This document shows positions 8,651 to 16,844 of a DNA stretch of 64,000 bases, one piece after another. Every line of letters begins with the position of its first letter. The stretch's first letter is position 1. Source of the stretch: Lysinibacillus pakistanensis (GTDB taxonomy: Bacteria > Bacillota > Bacilli > Bacillales_A > Planococcaceae); NCBI RefSeq assembly GCF_030123245.1, contig NZ_CP126101.1, positions 2,974,501 to 3,038,500 of the forward strand. Direction: 5' to 3'. The position numbers were made by a program, and so were the translations under genes. Under the pieces are notes generated by a model. The model was not told the DNA's origin, searched no databases, and worked only from the letters and a program-made list of their open reading frames with translations.

Positions 8651-8681
8651 AAAAGCGTTCCTGTCTAACAAGAACGCTTTT
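8651..8681. terminator. Bidirectional terminator
   Basis: AAAAGCGTTC (8651-8660) pairs with GAACGCTTTT (8672-8681). It separates the convergent cat gene and the DUF418-like gene. Confidence 0.85.
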
Positions 8682-8723
8682 CTGTTATCCCCTTTATGTA
8701 AAATTCACTCGACTACTAAACTA

Positions 8724-9818
8724 TTAATTCGTTATTTTTCTCATAACCCATTCTATAGGCCCTCTTTTAAATTTTCTACTCCATAAAACAGAGAATAAAA
8801 TACTTGCCACAAAAAACAATATCGTAAATACTAGTGAAAATGCTAACGTTTGGTTCTCTAATCTGTTCATTAAGGCTAATAGGCCAACACCAATAAATAC
8901 ATGGCTAACATAATGAGTTAATGTTAATTGTCCTGTTTTAATAAGTGATTTTGTCACCCATTGCTCAGCGAACTTTTCGGCGAAATAAATAGATGCAACG
9001 GTGACAATTATCGCCGAAGCGGAATTTGATAAGATATATAAAATATTGGGTGGAATTGGTCCAGTTTGAAACAAATATTCTGCACTGCTTACATCTAATA
9101 CCGACCGCGATAATCCCATTAACACCTTTGAAAGTACCTCTATTGTTATAAGTAAAAATAAAGAAATAAGCATCATTTTATTTCTTACAGTTTTCTTTGA
9201 TAAATCAAGTCTGCCAAGGATCATCCCAAGTAAAAAGAAACAAATCCAAGGAAATACTGGATGATACCCATTAAACAAAAGATTTCTTAAAAAACCTTCA
9301 ATTGTCCAAAAATCAAGATATTCCATAAATGGTTGTTCAGGATGCCATCCTTTTAAATAATTCATCATCACTTGTAGGATTTGTGATGTTATTAAAAAAA
9401 GACTAGATATGATAATCATGAACTTTGTAGAGGCTGCGATAAGAAATGATGCAATCAGCATATAAACACCATAATAATGTAGAATATCTCCAGTCCAATC
9501 TGCCACATATAAAAGTAAACCTAGAATGAAGAGAAAAGCGGAACGTTTCCATAATTTCACTCTATTATTTTTCATATAAGAATGATTATCCCCAATTCTA
9601 GCTTTTCTTGTCATCAAAGCAACCCCAATACCGGCTAGCGTAACAAAAGTAGCCGACGCTCTTCCTTCAAAAAGTCCAGTAAACCATATAAGCCAACTCG
9701 GCCCATTTCCTACCGCTCCCATAATAATTTTAAAATTTACTATAAGCATTCCAAACATAGCCAAGGCTCTAGCAAAGTCTAACCCTTCAATTCGTTTTGA
9801 TTGTAACTGTTTAGTCAT
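8724..9818 (-). CDS. DUF418/YeiB-like polytopic membrane protein
   Basis: A 364-residue integral membrane protein with about ten hydrophobic helices. The opening RIEGLDFARALAMFGM and the following GRASATFVTLAGIGVAL segment match the DUF418/heparan-alpha-glucosaminide-acetyltransferase-like membrane families. Members are presumed transmembrane acyltransferases or transporters, and the function is not established. It is monocistronic. A perfect TetR-type palindrome lies 86 bp upstream of its start, suggesting control by a TetR protein. Confidence 0.75.
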   Translation of the reverse strand: MTKQLQSKRIEGLDFARALAMFGMLIVNFKIIMGAVGNGPSWLIWFTGLFEGRASATFVTLAGIGVALMTRKARIGDNHSYMKNNRVKLWKRSAFLFILGLLLYVADWTGDILHYYGVYMLIASFLIAASTKFMIIISSLFLITSQILQVMMNYLKGWHPEQPFMEYLDFWTIEGFLRNLLFNGYHPVFPWICFFLLGMILGRLDLSKKTVRNKMMLISLFLLITIEVLSKVLMGLSRSVLDVSSAEYLFQTGPIPPNILYILSNSASAIIVTVASIYFAEKFAEQWVTKSLIKTGQLTLTHYVSHVFIGVGLLALMNRLENQTLAFSLVFTILFFVASILFSVLWSRKFKRGPIEWVMRKITN

Positions 9819-9903
9819 AAACGTTCCTCCTTAACCATCCTCTAAATCTTCTAACTGCAAACAAAACCCCAGTCGTATATTTTTAAAGGCTCATTTTATG
9901 AAT

Positions 9904-9917
9904 TTACCGACCGGTAA
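9904..9917. promoter_or_regulatory. TetR-type palindrome upstream of the DUF418-like gene
   Basis: TTACCGACCGGTAA is a perfect palindrome of half-site TTACCG around AC. Its ACCG/CGGT core is the same as in the operators at 7010-7060. It is positioned to overlap the promoter of the minus-strand gene starting at 9818. Confidence 0.6.
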
Positions 9918-10020
9918 GTAAATACTAATTTATTCTTTTAACAAAATCAAGAAATTTATATTACTCTTTCGTTCTTCAGATGTGGACCTTGTGAAAAAAG
10001 AGATAAAACTGAAAAAATAT

Positions 10021-10300
10021 CCGAGCAGGTTTATCTTGAACCGGAGCGATTCTTCTTCTGACCCGAGCAGGTTTAACTTAAACCGGAGCGATTCTTCCTC
10101 TGACCCGAGCAGGTTTAACTTAAACCGGAGCGATTCTTCCTCTGACCCGAGCAGGTTTAACTTGAACCGGAGCGATTCTTCCTCTGACCCGAGCAGATTT
10201 ACCTTGATTCGGAGCGAATTTTTCTCTGACCCGGTCCGGAGCGATTCTACTCTCACCTTAGCAATTTCTTCTTTGTCTGGAGCGATTCTTCGGCTAACTC
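10021..10300 (+). repeat. 42-bp tandem repeat array built of two 21-bp half units (array 2)
   Basis: Five to six units with an exact 42-bp period start at 10021, 10063, 10105, 10147, 10189 and 10231. Each unit is two related 21-bp halves, one opening CCCGAGCAGGTTTAA and the other CCGGAGCGATTCTTC. Sequence decays after about 10255. The period preserves frame, so long reading frames run through it on both strands (peptide repeat RFNLNRSDSSSDPS); I reject these as genes. It shares its unit edge with array 1 at 5094-5274. The rest of the gap 9819-10507 shows no gene. Confidence 0.9.
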
Positions 10301-10507
10301 GATGTAGCTATTGATGGGGAAAATTATGATTGAGAGGCTTTGAAAACGAGCAAATGGAATGCAAAGCAAATATCAATGCTCCGTTACTATGTCCTTGAGA
10401 CAATAGTTAATTCAGAGTAAATCAAGCAAAAAGATTTTATGTTAATTATATTAACACCAAGAAAAAACCTCATTTTGTGGATTAAAAATGAGGTTTTGCT
10501 TTTCCTA

Positions 10508-11392
10508 TTAACAATGTGATGTTAACGGGAACATAAAGTTACCCTTTAGCAATCCTTTTTTCGCTAAAACAAATAACGCATCATCATCATTTGGCATAAT
10601 GGTTGCTGTCATGCCCTTGATTGTAAAACTAGGTGTAAAATAAAATACCACTTTTTTTGTTGTTTCCTTTACAATACTTGCTAATACAGCTTCCGCATTG
10701 TGAGCATTTAACGAAATGATATCGAAAATATGCAGCGTATCTCCTTCTTCTTCCATTAGCACAATCGTTTCTAAATCCTCCACAAAGAAAATAGTCTCAT
10801 GAAATACTATCGTAAAATAAAACATTAATAAACTTTCATTATGCTCAACATCTAAAATCATTGAGTTAACATGGCGGTTTTTCGCAAATTTTTCAAGTAA
10901 TTCAAGATCATTGTCAATAGAAAGCTGCTTAACTTTTGCATCTATTTTCATTTGAATGGAACTTTTTGCTAAGTCTAAACTAAACTCACTTTCATCTAGA
11001 CGTGTAAAGCCGAACTTTGGATAGTAATCCAATACCGTATCATTCGCAAAAAGATACATAAAATCATAGGTATTTTCGTGTTCTTTCATAATATGTAGTA
11101 TTAATCGCTTCGCCAAGCCTTGATTGCGATAATTTTCATCTGTCATTACAGTACCAATCTGAATGCCTTTATATACTTTATCATTAATAATTACTGACAT
11201 TTTATTAATTGAAGCATTTGAAATAATCTTACCTTGATCTACAAATGAATATGGTATATAAGTGTCATTCCAATACCCTTTGTTATACCAGCCTCGAAAA
11301 TCTAATTTGAATGTTTTCATTGCTAAGGCATTAAAGCTTTCCTTCAAGCTTTCATTATTTCGATAATCACTTACTAATTCATATTTTTCCAT
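10508..11392 (-). CDS. GNAT N-acetyltransferase (Eis-like length)
   Basis: A 294-residue protein with an N-terminal GNAT domain: an acetyl-CoA loop YRNQGLAKRLI and a DYYPKFGF strand motif. A C-terminal extension of about 140 residues is reminiscent of SCP2-like Eis-type acetyltransferases. The open frame starts at 11419, but GGAGG eight bases before ATG 11392 shows that MEKYELVS is the true N-terminus. The substrate is unknown. Downstream lies repeat array 2. Upstream are 500 bp of non-coding or decayed sequence. Confidence 0.78.
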   Translation of the reverse strand: MEKYELVSDYRNNESLKESFNALAMKTFKLDFRGWYNKGYWNDTYIPYSFVDQGKIISNASINKMSVIINDKVYKGIQIGTVMTDENYRNQGLAKRLILHIMKEHENTYDFMYLFANDTVLDYYPKFGFTRLDESEFSLDLAKSSIQMKIDAKVKQLSIDNDLELLEKFAKNRHVNSMILDVEHNESLLMFYFTIVFHETIFFVEDLETIVLMEEEGDTLHIFDIISLNAHNAEAVLASIVKETTKKVVFYFTPSFTIKGMTATIMPNDDDALFVLAKKGLLKGNFMFPLTSHC

Positions 11393-11419
11393 TTTAATTC
11401 CCTCCAATTTTTGTTTCAA

Positions 11420-11612
11420 TCGTTTTTTTGTATTGTATGTATTTTATGGGAATTATCACCTCCTAAAAACAGCAAAAGACTTTATGAGCAAAAACCCATA
11501 AAGTCTCTTTATATGCAAACTAAAGTATTGAAGATCAAACCTTATATCTCAGTCTGATTTAATACTTTATTATTTGCTTATATTTGGATTAGACAACATT
11601 TGCTTCTCTCAT
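11420..11612. other. Intergenic region with a stem-loop
   Basis: AGACTTTATG (11477-11486) pairs perfectly with CATAAAGTCT (11497-11506). On the minus strand it lies upstream of the acetyltransferase start at 11392. It is followed there by TTTTGCTGTTTTT, so it may be a terminator for transcripts arriving from upstream or a leader attenuator. Nothing else is recognised. Confidence 0.5.
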
Positions 11613-11828
11613 TTATCGCAAAAGGACATCACTAATAAACCTATAATTTTCAAAAATTACAGAATAGTCCTTATTATTAAATTCATTGGAATTTAATTTG
11701 CGATAATAAGTTTTAGCATAAAAGTCTAATTTCCCTTCTGTTTTCGGATTGTATTTATTTTACCTTGCATTCTCTTTTTTGTAAAATCTTCTAACTACTG
11801 AGTAAAGCTTCAGTGTGTCCTCTTTCAT
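11613..11828 (-). pseudogene. Possible decayed small gene with an in-frame stop
   Basis: From ATG 11828 a 71-codon frame reads MKEDTLKLYSVVRRFYKK..., is interrupted once by TAA at 11760-11762, then continues KYNPKTEGKLDFYAKTYYRK... to a TAA at 11613-11615. Composition after the stop still looks protein-like (lysine, tyrosine and asparagine rich, no further stops). No strong ribosome site is seen and I do not recognise the family. Confidence 0.3.
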
Positions 11829-11855
11829 TCTAGTACCAAAAAATATCTTCTTAAA

Positions 11856-11891
11856 GAATCCATTTTGAAAAAAATTACTCAAAATGGATTC
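11856..11891. terminator. Terminator downstream of the ABC-F gene
   Basis: GAATCCATTTTGA (11856-11868) pairs perfectly with TCAAAATGGATTC (11879-11891). It lies 33 bases after the ABC-F stop codon on the minus strand. A near-identical stem (GAGTCC...) is used at 22478-22510. Confidence 0.7.
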
Positions 11892-11924
11892 TATCTAACA
11901 GAAATAAAAACGTTTGTTTACTAG

Positions 11925-13403
11925 CTACATAGTGATCGTTTTTGTTGCAACAGTTTGTTGAAATGCCTGATCATGCTCAACAAATACCATTGTGGGATTA
12001 AATTTTTGAATTAGCTCTTCAATCTGCATGCGTGAATAAATATCAATAAAATTTAATGGTTCATCCCAAATATATAAATGAGCCTTTTCACATAAACTTT
12101 TGGCTATTAGAAGCTTTTTCTTTTGTCCACCAGAATAATGAGAGATATCTTTCTCAAACTGAATACGGTCAAAATCCATTTTACGAAGGATCGATTTAAA
12201 TAACGTTTCATCAATGTTATGCTCCTCAATAAAGTCCGCTAACATTCCCTTCAAATGAGATGTATCCTGTTGGACATAGGAAATAATAAGCCCCGACCCA
12301 AGATTTATTGAGCCCGTATGCTGTATCGGATTTCCTAAAATAAGTTTTAGGATACTGCTTTTCCCGCTACCATTTTTTCCATCAAGTACAATTCGATCAC
12401 CTTGTTCAACTTTAAAGCTAATTGGCTGATTCACTAGCTGACCATCATATTGTACAGACACATCTGTTAAAGCCAATAGTTGCTTTGACTGAAAGACCAA
12501 TGGCTCTAATTTTAAGATCTCCGTTTTTTCCACATTTTTTAGCAGTTTTGACTTCTCCTCAATAGCTTTTTGCTGCCTTGATTCTATGTTCTTAGCTCTC
12601 TTCATCATCTTTGCTGCTTTATGTCCTACAAAGCCCTTATCTAACTTAGAGCCTGAATTCGTAGTGCCATTTTTGGAAGCTTCCACTTGACTTGACCAGC
12701 CTGCTGAACGCTTTGAAGAGTGCTTTAATCTCTCGATGTCCTTTTGTAGACGATGATTGGTTGCCTCTTCGTGTTCCTGCTGTCTATCAAAATTTAACTT
12801 CCAAGAAGAATAATTACCACTTTGAACTTCAATATTTGCCCTATTGATAGATAAGATATGGTCAACACAGCCATCTAAAAAGACTCTGTCATGTGAAATT
12901 AAAATAAATCCTTTTTTCTTCCTTAAATAATCAGAGACAACCTTTCGAGCATCCGTGTCTAGATGATTGGTAGGCTCATCAATTAATAAAAACTGACCCT
13001 CTGCCAAAAAAAGTGCAGCAAGCAACACCTTTGTTTGTTCTCCATTAGATAATGTTTTAAAAGGTCGGTACATAACTTCAGCATCAACATTTAAATAGGA
13101 TATTTCACGAAGATATTCCCAATCTTCTGCCTGTGGGCAAATTTCTTCAAAAATTTCATAAGTAAACTTATTTTTATCTGAAACTGGATATGGGAAATAA
13201 GTAAATTCAACTGATGAAATGATTTTCCCACTATACTCATAATTTCCTAATAATAGGTTAAAGAATGTTGTTTTACCTCGACCATTTCTACCGATAAACC
13301 CAAGTTTCCAATCGGTATCTAATTGAAAGTTTACGCCTTCGAAAATATTATCAAAGCTACCTGGATAGGAAAAAGTTAAATCTTGAACTTGTATCATTGA
13401 CAT
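11925..13403 (-). CDS. ABC-F ribosome protection protein, Lsa-type
   Basis: A 492-residue cytoplasmic protein of two ABC ATPase domains without membrane segments, as in antibiotic-resistance ABC-F proteins. Domain 1 has Walker A GRNGRGKT, signature LSNGEQTK and Walker B LLIDEPTNHLD. Domain 2 has GKNGSGKS, YSGGQKKKL and IWDEPLNFID. The opening (MSMIQVQDLTFSYPG...DTDWKLGFIGRNGRGKTTF) resembles Lsa(A)/Lsa(B), which displace lincosamides, streptogramin A and pleuromutilins from the ribosome. AAGGAGG before ATG 13403 fixes the start; the frame to 13430 is not needed. A leader peptide and hairpins upstream suggest antibiotic-induced expression. The exact drug range is not readable. Confidence 0.88.
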   Translation of the reverse strand: MSMIQVQDLTFSYPGSFDNIFEGVNFQLDTDWKLGFIGRNGRGKTTFFNLLLGNYEYSGKIISSVEFTYFPYPVSDKNKFTYEIFEEICPQAEDWEYLREISYLNVDAEVMYRPFKTLSNGEQTKVLLAALFLAEGQFLLIDEPTNHLDTDARKVVSDYLRKKKGFILISHDRVFLDGCVDHILSINRANIEVQSGNYSSWKLNFDRQQEHEEATNHRLQKDIERLKHSSKRSAGWSSQVEASKNGTTNSGSKLDKGFVGHKAAKMMKRAKNIESRQQKAIEEKSKLLKNVEKTEILKLEPLVFQSKQLLALTDVSVQYDGQLVNQPISFKVEQGDRIVLDGKNGSGKSSILKLILGNPIQHTGSINLGSGLIISYVQQDTSHLKGMLADFIEEHNIDETLFKSILRKMDFDRIQFEKDISHYSGGQKKKLLIAKSLCEKAHLYIWDEPLNFIDIYSRMQIEELIQKFNPTMVFVEHDQAFQQTVATKTITM

Positions 13404-13410
13404 GAAAATT

Positions 13411-13517
13411 CCTCCTTTGTATATCAACACTTTTTTCTATTAATACAAAGTCGGTACATCCATCTAGTGTAATACTTCTCCGTATAAGTTTGATGGATAT
13501 TAACGACTTATACGGAG
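13411..13517 (-). promoter_or_regulatory. Attenuator hairpins before the ABC-F gene
   Basis: Three inverted repeats follow the leader peptide. The leader's 3' codons (arm 13506-13517, read CTCCGTATAAGT on the minus strand) pair perfectly with ACTTATACGGAG (13478-13489). ATCCATC (13492-13498) pairs with GATGGAT (13458-13464) and competes with the first stem. CTTTGTAT (13443-13450) pairs with ATACAAAG (13415-13422), whose end overlaps the AAGGAGG ribosome site at 13411-13417. This layout suits ribosome-stalling control of translation (inference). Confidence 0.7.
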
Positions 13518-13553
13518 GTTTACGTGTGTAACAATTGTGTCTGAATCGCTCAT
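13500..13553 (-). CDS. Leader peptide of the ABC-F gene (17 aa)
   Basis: ATG 13553 opens the frame MSDSDTIVTHVNLRISR and closes with TAA at 13500-13502. AAGGGAGT lies eight bases before the ATG, a good ribosome site. The last six codons form one arm of a perfect 12-bp stem. Upstream reading frames that sense ribosome-targeting drugs are known before many ABC-F and erm genes. The peptide itself I do not recognise. Confidence 0.7.
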   Translation of the reverse strand: MSDSDTIVTHVNLRISR

Positions 13554-13689
13554 TTTTCTCACTCCCTTTATTAGATTTGACAGAATATTGACTATGAGAG
13601 AAGCTATTTTGCCTTGGCGTAATTGTTAGCTGCCACTTTGCTTTCGCTACAGATAAACAATACATCCAGAAAGCTGAATGAAGATAAAA

Positions 13690-13718
13690 AATCCTCCCAA
13701 TTTGTCATTGGAAGGATT
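13690..13718 (-). terminator. Minus-strand terminator
   Basis: AATCCT-c-CCAAT pairs with ATTGG-a-AGGATT, and the minus-strand 3' side is a run of T. It would shield the ABC-F leader from transcription arriving from the right. Confidence 0.6.
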
Positions 13719-13782
13719 AGTCTTTCACTGGTATTGAATAAGGACTTTTTTGCCATAGGAATCATGACAAATAAAGTAAAAA

Positions 13783-13886
13783 CTGATTGATTGATAAAAA
13801 TGGACAGACTAATCCTATATTTTGTAGTTTGAAGTTATTGATTTCAACTTAAAATATAGATTAGTTAATCATTGTTCATCCATCAG
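13783..13886. repeat. Long imperfect palindrome (about 104 bp)
   Basis: The ends CTGAT/ATCAG, the inner ACTAAT/ATTAGT blocks and the core CTATATTTT (13814-13822) against AAAATATAG (13851-13859) give a nearly full-length imperfect hairpin with a short apical loop. It contains no reading frame. A miniature inverted-repeat element or a structured RNA are both possible. Confidence 0.55.
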
Positions 13887-14239
13887 TCCTCTCATAATTG
13901 TATATTTATATTAACAAATTTTTTATAAAAATTCAATTCAGCATCATCTTCATCTAAAAATGCTTAGTGTTTTACTACGCTTAGCCTTCACTTTATCAAT
14001 GAAATATGTAGCTGAATGTCAAAAGGACAGCAATTTTAAAACATAAAAAGAACTGTAATTTTTCATGTAGTAAATCCAATTTTGAAATTGATTTCCCTTA
14101 GTAGTTCTCACTTGCCCTTTTTCCTCCTCTTACTTACAGAATTCTAACTACTATCCCAAACTTTAATCTGATAAAATGTAAAAAGGATTGTCTGAAGGTA
14201 TAGTCAAAAGAAATAATTTGAATTTTCGTGGGTGATGAT

Positions 14240-14677
14240 TTGAAAATTTCAATAGAAGAAATAAGCCAAGAAGAAGAAGAAGAGATTATTATTAGATGTC
14301 ATGAGGTTGATCACGAAATAAATGAAATCATAAACAAGCTGAAAACTGAAAATCTTATTCTACTTGGACATCAAAATGATAGTATTCACCGCATTAAGCT
14401 TAGTGATATCTATTATTTTGAAGCAGTCGAGGGTAAAGTTTTTATTTACTGCAGAGACAACGTCTTTGAGGTGAAACAAAAACTATACGAACTAGAAGAA
14501 TTATGCAGAGGAAACAACTGTTTTCGCGCATCAAAATCAACAATTTTGAACATCACTAAAATTTCATCTGTTTATCCGACGATAAGTGGTCGATTCGAAG
14601 CGGTGCTGGATAACGGAGAACGTACTGTTATTTCAAGGCAGTATGTGCCTGTTCTAAAAAAAATGCTTGGATTGTAA
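14240..14677 (+). CDS. LytTR-domain transcription regulator
   Basis: A 145-residue regulator with a short N-terminal region and a C-terminal LytTR DNA-binding domain from about residue 45. Recognisable family features are IKLSDIYYFEA, NVFEVKQKLYELEE, CFRASKSTILNITKI and ISRQYVPVLKKMLG. There is no receiver domain. TTG 14240 is the preferred start because GGGTGAT just upstream fits the ribosome site; a GTG at 14228 is the alternative. It is followed 15 bases later by a DUF3021 membrane gene, a standard pairing in which the membrane protein restrains the regulator. Confidence 0.85.
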   Translation: MKISIEEISQEEEEEIIIRCHEVDHEINEIINKLKTENLILLGHQNDSIHRIKLSDIYYFEAVEGKVFIYCRDNVFEVKQKLYELEELCRGNNCFRASKSTILNITKISSVYPTISGRFEAVLDNGERTVISRQYVPVLKKMLGL

Positions 14678-14692
14678 AAGGTGGATACATAT

Positions 14693-15127
14693 ATGAAACT
14701 TTCCGAATTTGTACGAGACATCATTAAGGATTTCTTAATTATTTTCGCATCGATAATTATTATTATTACTTTTTTAAGACAAATATATTATCCCAATATG
14801 GCCTTTGATTTAAAGTCAATTTATATCATTATGTCATTTTCACTTTTAAGTGCATTAACTGGATTTATTTTATATTCTCCTAATGATCTTAGTGAGAAGA
14901 AAATGCGTATAAGAATTATTATTCATTTCTTCACTTTGGAGATTTTATTGATCGTCCTAGGCAGCGCTATTAATATTGTAAATGATGCATTAGGTGTAAT
15001 CTCTCTAGCACTGCAAATTGCGGTAATTTATATTATTGTTCGTCTACTGTCATGGCAAAATGATAAAAAAGATGTAAAAAAAATCAATGAAAAACTAAAA
15101 TTAATGAAGAAAGAATTAGGTGAATAG
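14693..15127 (+). CDS. DUF3021 membrane protein
   Basis: A 144-residue protein with four hydrophobic helices (about residues 10-30, 43-65, 79-98 and 105-122) and a lysine-rich cytoplasmic tail, typical of DUF3021. AAAGGTGG precedes ATG 14693; the GTG at 14681 is part of that ribosome site. In streptococcal LytTR regulatory systems such as HdrRM and BrsRM, a membrane partner inhibits the LytTR activator. The same role is inferred here. A terminator follows at 15172. Confidence 0.8.
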   Translation: MKLSEFVRDIIKDFLIIFASIIIIITFLRQIYYPNMAFDLKSIYIIMSFSLLSALTGFILYSPNDLSEKKMRIRIIIHFFTLEILLIVLGSAINIVNDALGVISLALQIAVIYIIVRLLSWQNDKKDVKKINEKLKLMKKELGE

Positions 15128-15171
15128 TCAAGAAAATCAATAAGCACTAGTTATCAGATAACAAATTATTG

Positions 15172-15195
15172 ACGGTAAGCATTAGAGCTTACCGT
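15172..15195 (+). terminator. Terminator of the LytTR-DUF3021 operon
   Basis: ACGGTAAGC (15172-15180) pairs perfectly with GCTTACCGT (15187-15195), followed by TTTTTG. Confidence 0.88.
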
Positions 15196-15302
15196 TTTTG
15201 CATCTTATTGGCTTGTGAATACAACTTATTGTTTTTCCATATACATCCTTCCATCCGTTTATTATGATGATTTCATAAAAATTATGAGATGGAGGAACAA
15301 CA

Positions 15303-16604
15303 ATGGGAATTTTACTACTATTAATGGCTTTGATTTTCGAGATTGCTTTTGCATTCTACTGCATAGCGACTAAGAAAAACCATAACAAAATAAAGAATTG
15401 GATTAGGATTGCTGTATTTATAGTATTTGTGTTACTTATTGTTTCATCAGTGATTGTCTGGAGTTTTAGCTGGGTAATGCTTGCTATACTACTTTTCTTA
15501 TTAGCTTTAAATGGGACAGTAGCTCTTATCCTTAAGAAAACAAATAACAAACCATACAAAACTTCTAGCATTGTCTGGAAGTCGATAATGATGATAGTGA
15601 CATTTGTATTTGTACTTTCACCTGTCATTATTTTTCCACAGTACCCATCACCAAAAGTGACAGGCGAATATGAAGTCGCAACCGCTACTGAGACATTTTA
15701 CGATGAAGAGCGCATCGAGGAATTTGTAGACACGGAGCAAAACAGATTCGTGAATGTGGAATTTTGGTATCCAAAAAAGGCAGATGGAACATATCCGCTT
15801 TTGGTATTCTCACATGGAGCATATGGTATCAAGGAAAGTAACGCCTCTACATTTACTGAGCTGGCGAGCCATGGTTATATAGTCGTTTCCATCGATCATC
15901 CTTATCATTCTTTCTATACTCGATCAGAGGATGGAAAAGTCACTATGATCAATTCAGATTTTAAAAATGAAGTGGAAAATGCAAATAAAGGTGTTTACTC
16001 GAATGAAGAACGCTATAATATTATCCAAAAATGGATGAAACTACGAACAGACGATATGAATTTTGTCCTTGATACAATACTTGCAAAAGCCAAAAGTGAC
16101 AATAACCCTATTTATCAACATATCAATACAGAGAAGATTGGTGTGTTTGGGCACTCAATGGGAGGTGCTGCAAGTGTGTGGCTAGGTAGAGCACGCAATG
16201 ATGTAAGTGCAGTAGTAAATATCGATGCCTCTTTCTTTAGTGAACTTATTTATAAGAAAGAAATCGATGATTTTGTAGCAAATAACAAAGACTTTACGAC
16301 CCCACTTCTTAACATTTATTCTGATGATGTTTGGAGACAGCTCGATAGTAGTCCCATTTATATCGCAAACAAACTCAATAATGAGCACTTCAAAGAAGCA
16401 TATACGGTTCATTTCCAAGGGGCAAAACATTTAAGCTTGACCGATTTACCGCTTTTCTCTCCTATACTGGCAAATATTGTGCAACGCGGAAAAGCTGATA
16501 TTGATAAATTATATTGTATTGAAACTGAAAATGAACTAATACTTGAATTTTTCGACTCCAAATTAAAGGGAATCGGCCAGTTCACTCCTAAAGAGACCTA
16601 TTGA
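15303..16604 (+). CDS. Membrane-anchored alpha/beta hydrolase, PAF-acetylhydrolase-like
   Basis: A 433-residue protein with three or four N-terminal membrane helices (residues 1-120) followed by an alpha/beta-hydrolase domain. The nucleophile elbow is FGHSMGGAA, an NIDASF strand follows, and the late GAKHLSLTD offers the catalytic histidine. The layout (VEFWYPKKADGTYPLLVFSHG) matches platelet-activating-factor-acetylhydrolase-like esterases. The substrate is unknown. A paralogue of the same architecture lies at 39080-40534. GGAGG precedes ATG 15303. It stands alone between two terminators. Confidence 0.82.
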   Translation: MGILLLLMALIFEIAFAFYCIATKKNHNKIKNWIRIAVFIVFVLLIVSSVIVWSFSWVMLAILLFLLALNGTVALILKKTNNKPYKTSSIVWKSIMMIVTFVFVLSPVIIFPQYPSPKVTGEYEVATATETFYDEERIEEFVDTEQNRFVNVEFWYPKKADGTYPLLVFSHGAYGIKESNASTFTELASHGYIVVSIDHPYHSFYTRSEDGKVTMINSDFKNEVENANKGVYSNEERYNIIQKWMKLRTDDMNFVLDTILAKAKSDNNPIYQHINTEKIGVFGHSMGGAASVWLGRARNDVSAVVNIDASFFSELIYKKEIDDFVANNKDFTTPLLNIYSDDVWRQLDSSPIYIANKLNNEHFKEAYTVHFQGAKHLSLTDLPLFSPILANIVQRGKADIDKLYCIETENELILEFFDSKLKGIGQFTPKETY

Positions 16605-16665
16605 ACAAAAAGTTTTTTGTCATCATAAATTAGGATACGGCTTTGTCTAATACTTGTATAATTAT

Positions 16666-16724
16666 TTTAATAGAGGAAGCCCATTAACTTTAAAATAAAG
16701 TCTTGTTGAGCCTCCTCTATTAAA
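16666..16724. terminator. Stem-loop between convergent hydrolase genes
   Basis: TTTAATAGAGGA (16666-16677) pairs perfectly with TCCTCTATTAAA (16713-16724). The loop is long. It probably serves both flanking genes as a terminator. Confidence 0.55.
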
Positions 16725-16844
16725 CTACTGAAATTATGGAATGAAATATATTTACTGTATAGTCATTGATTACTAATCTAAGGTAGTTAATAATCATAAT
16801 GAATATACTATTACTAAATGCAATAAATTTTTAAAAATTTAACG

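Larger units (their letters stand above)
13554..14239. other. Intergenic region between ABC-F leader and LytTR gene
   Basis: It contains a minus-strand terminator (13690-13718), a long imperfect palindrome (13783-13886) and about 340 bp of AT-rich sequence with no convincing gene. The ABC-F promoter should lie between about 13570 and 13690, but no clear -35/-10 pair is visible. Confidence 0.5.

Noticed and set aside
5094..10300. CRISPR array
   Set aside because: Units are degenerate, have no constant repeat with unique spacers of 30-40 bp, and no cas genes are present.
9930..10314. Overlapping reading frames on both strands (108 and 110 codons) encoding 14-residue peptide repeats
   Set aside because: They are a by-product of the 42-bp repeat, whose period is a multiple of three. 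No ribosome site or conserved ends.
11392..11463. AGGAGGTGAT on the minus strand upstream of the acetyltransferase, suggesting a leader peptide
   Set aside because: No ATG, GTG or TTG at proper spacing; the only GTG is inside the site itself.
13357..13665. 102-codon minus-strand frame overlapping the ABC-F start
   Set aside because: It covers the leader peptide and attenuator hairpins in another frame and lacks a ribosome site.
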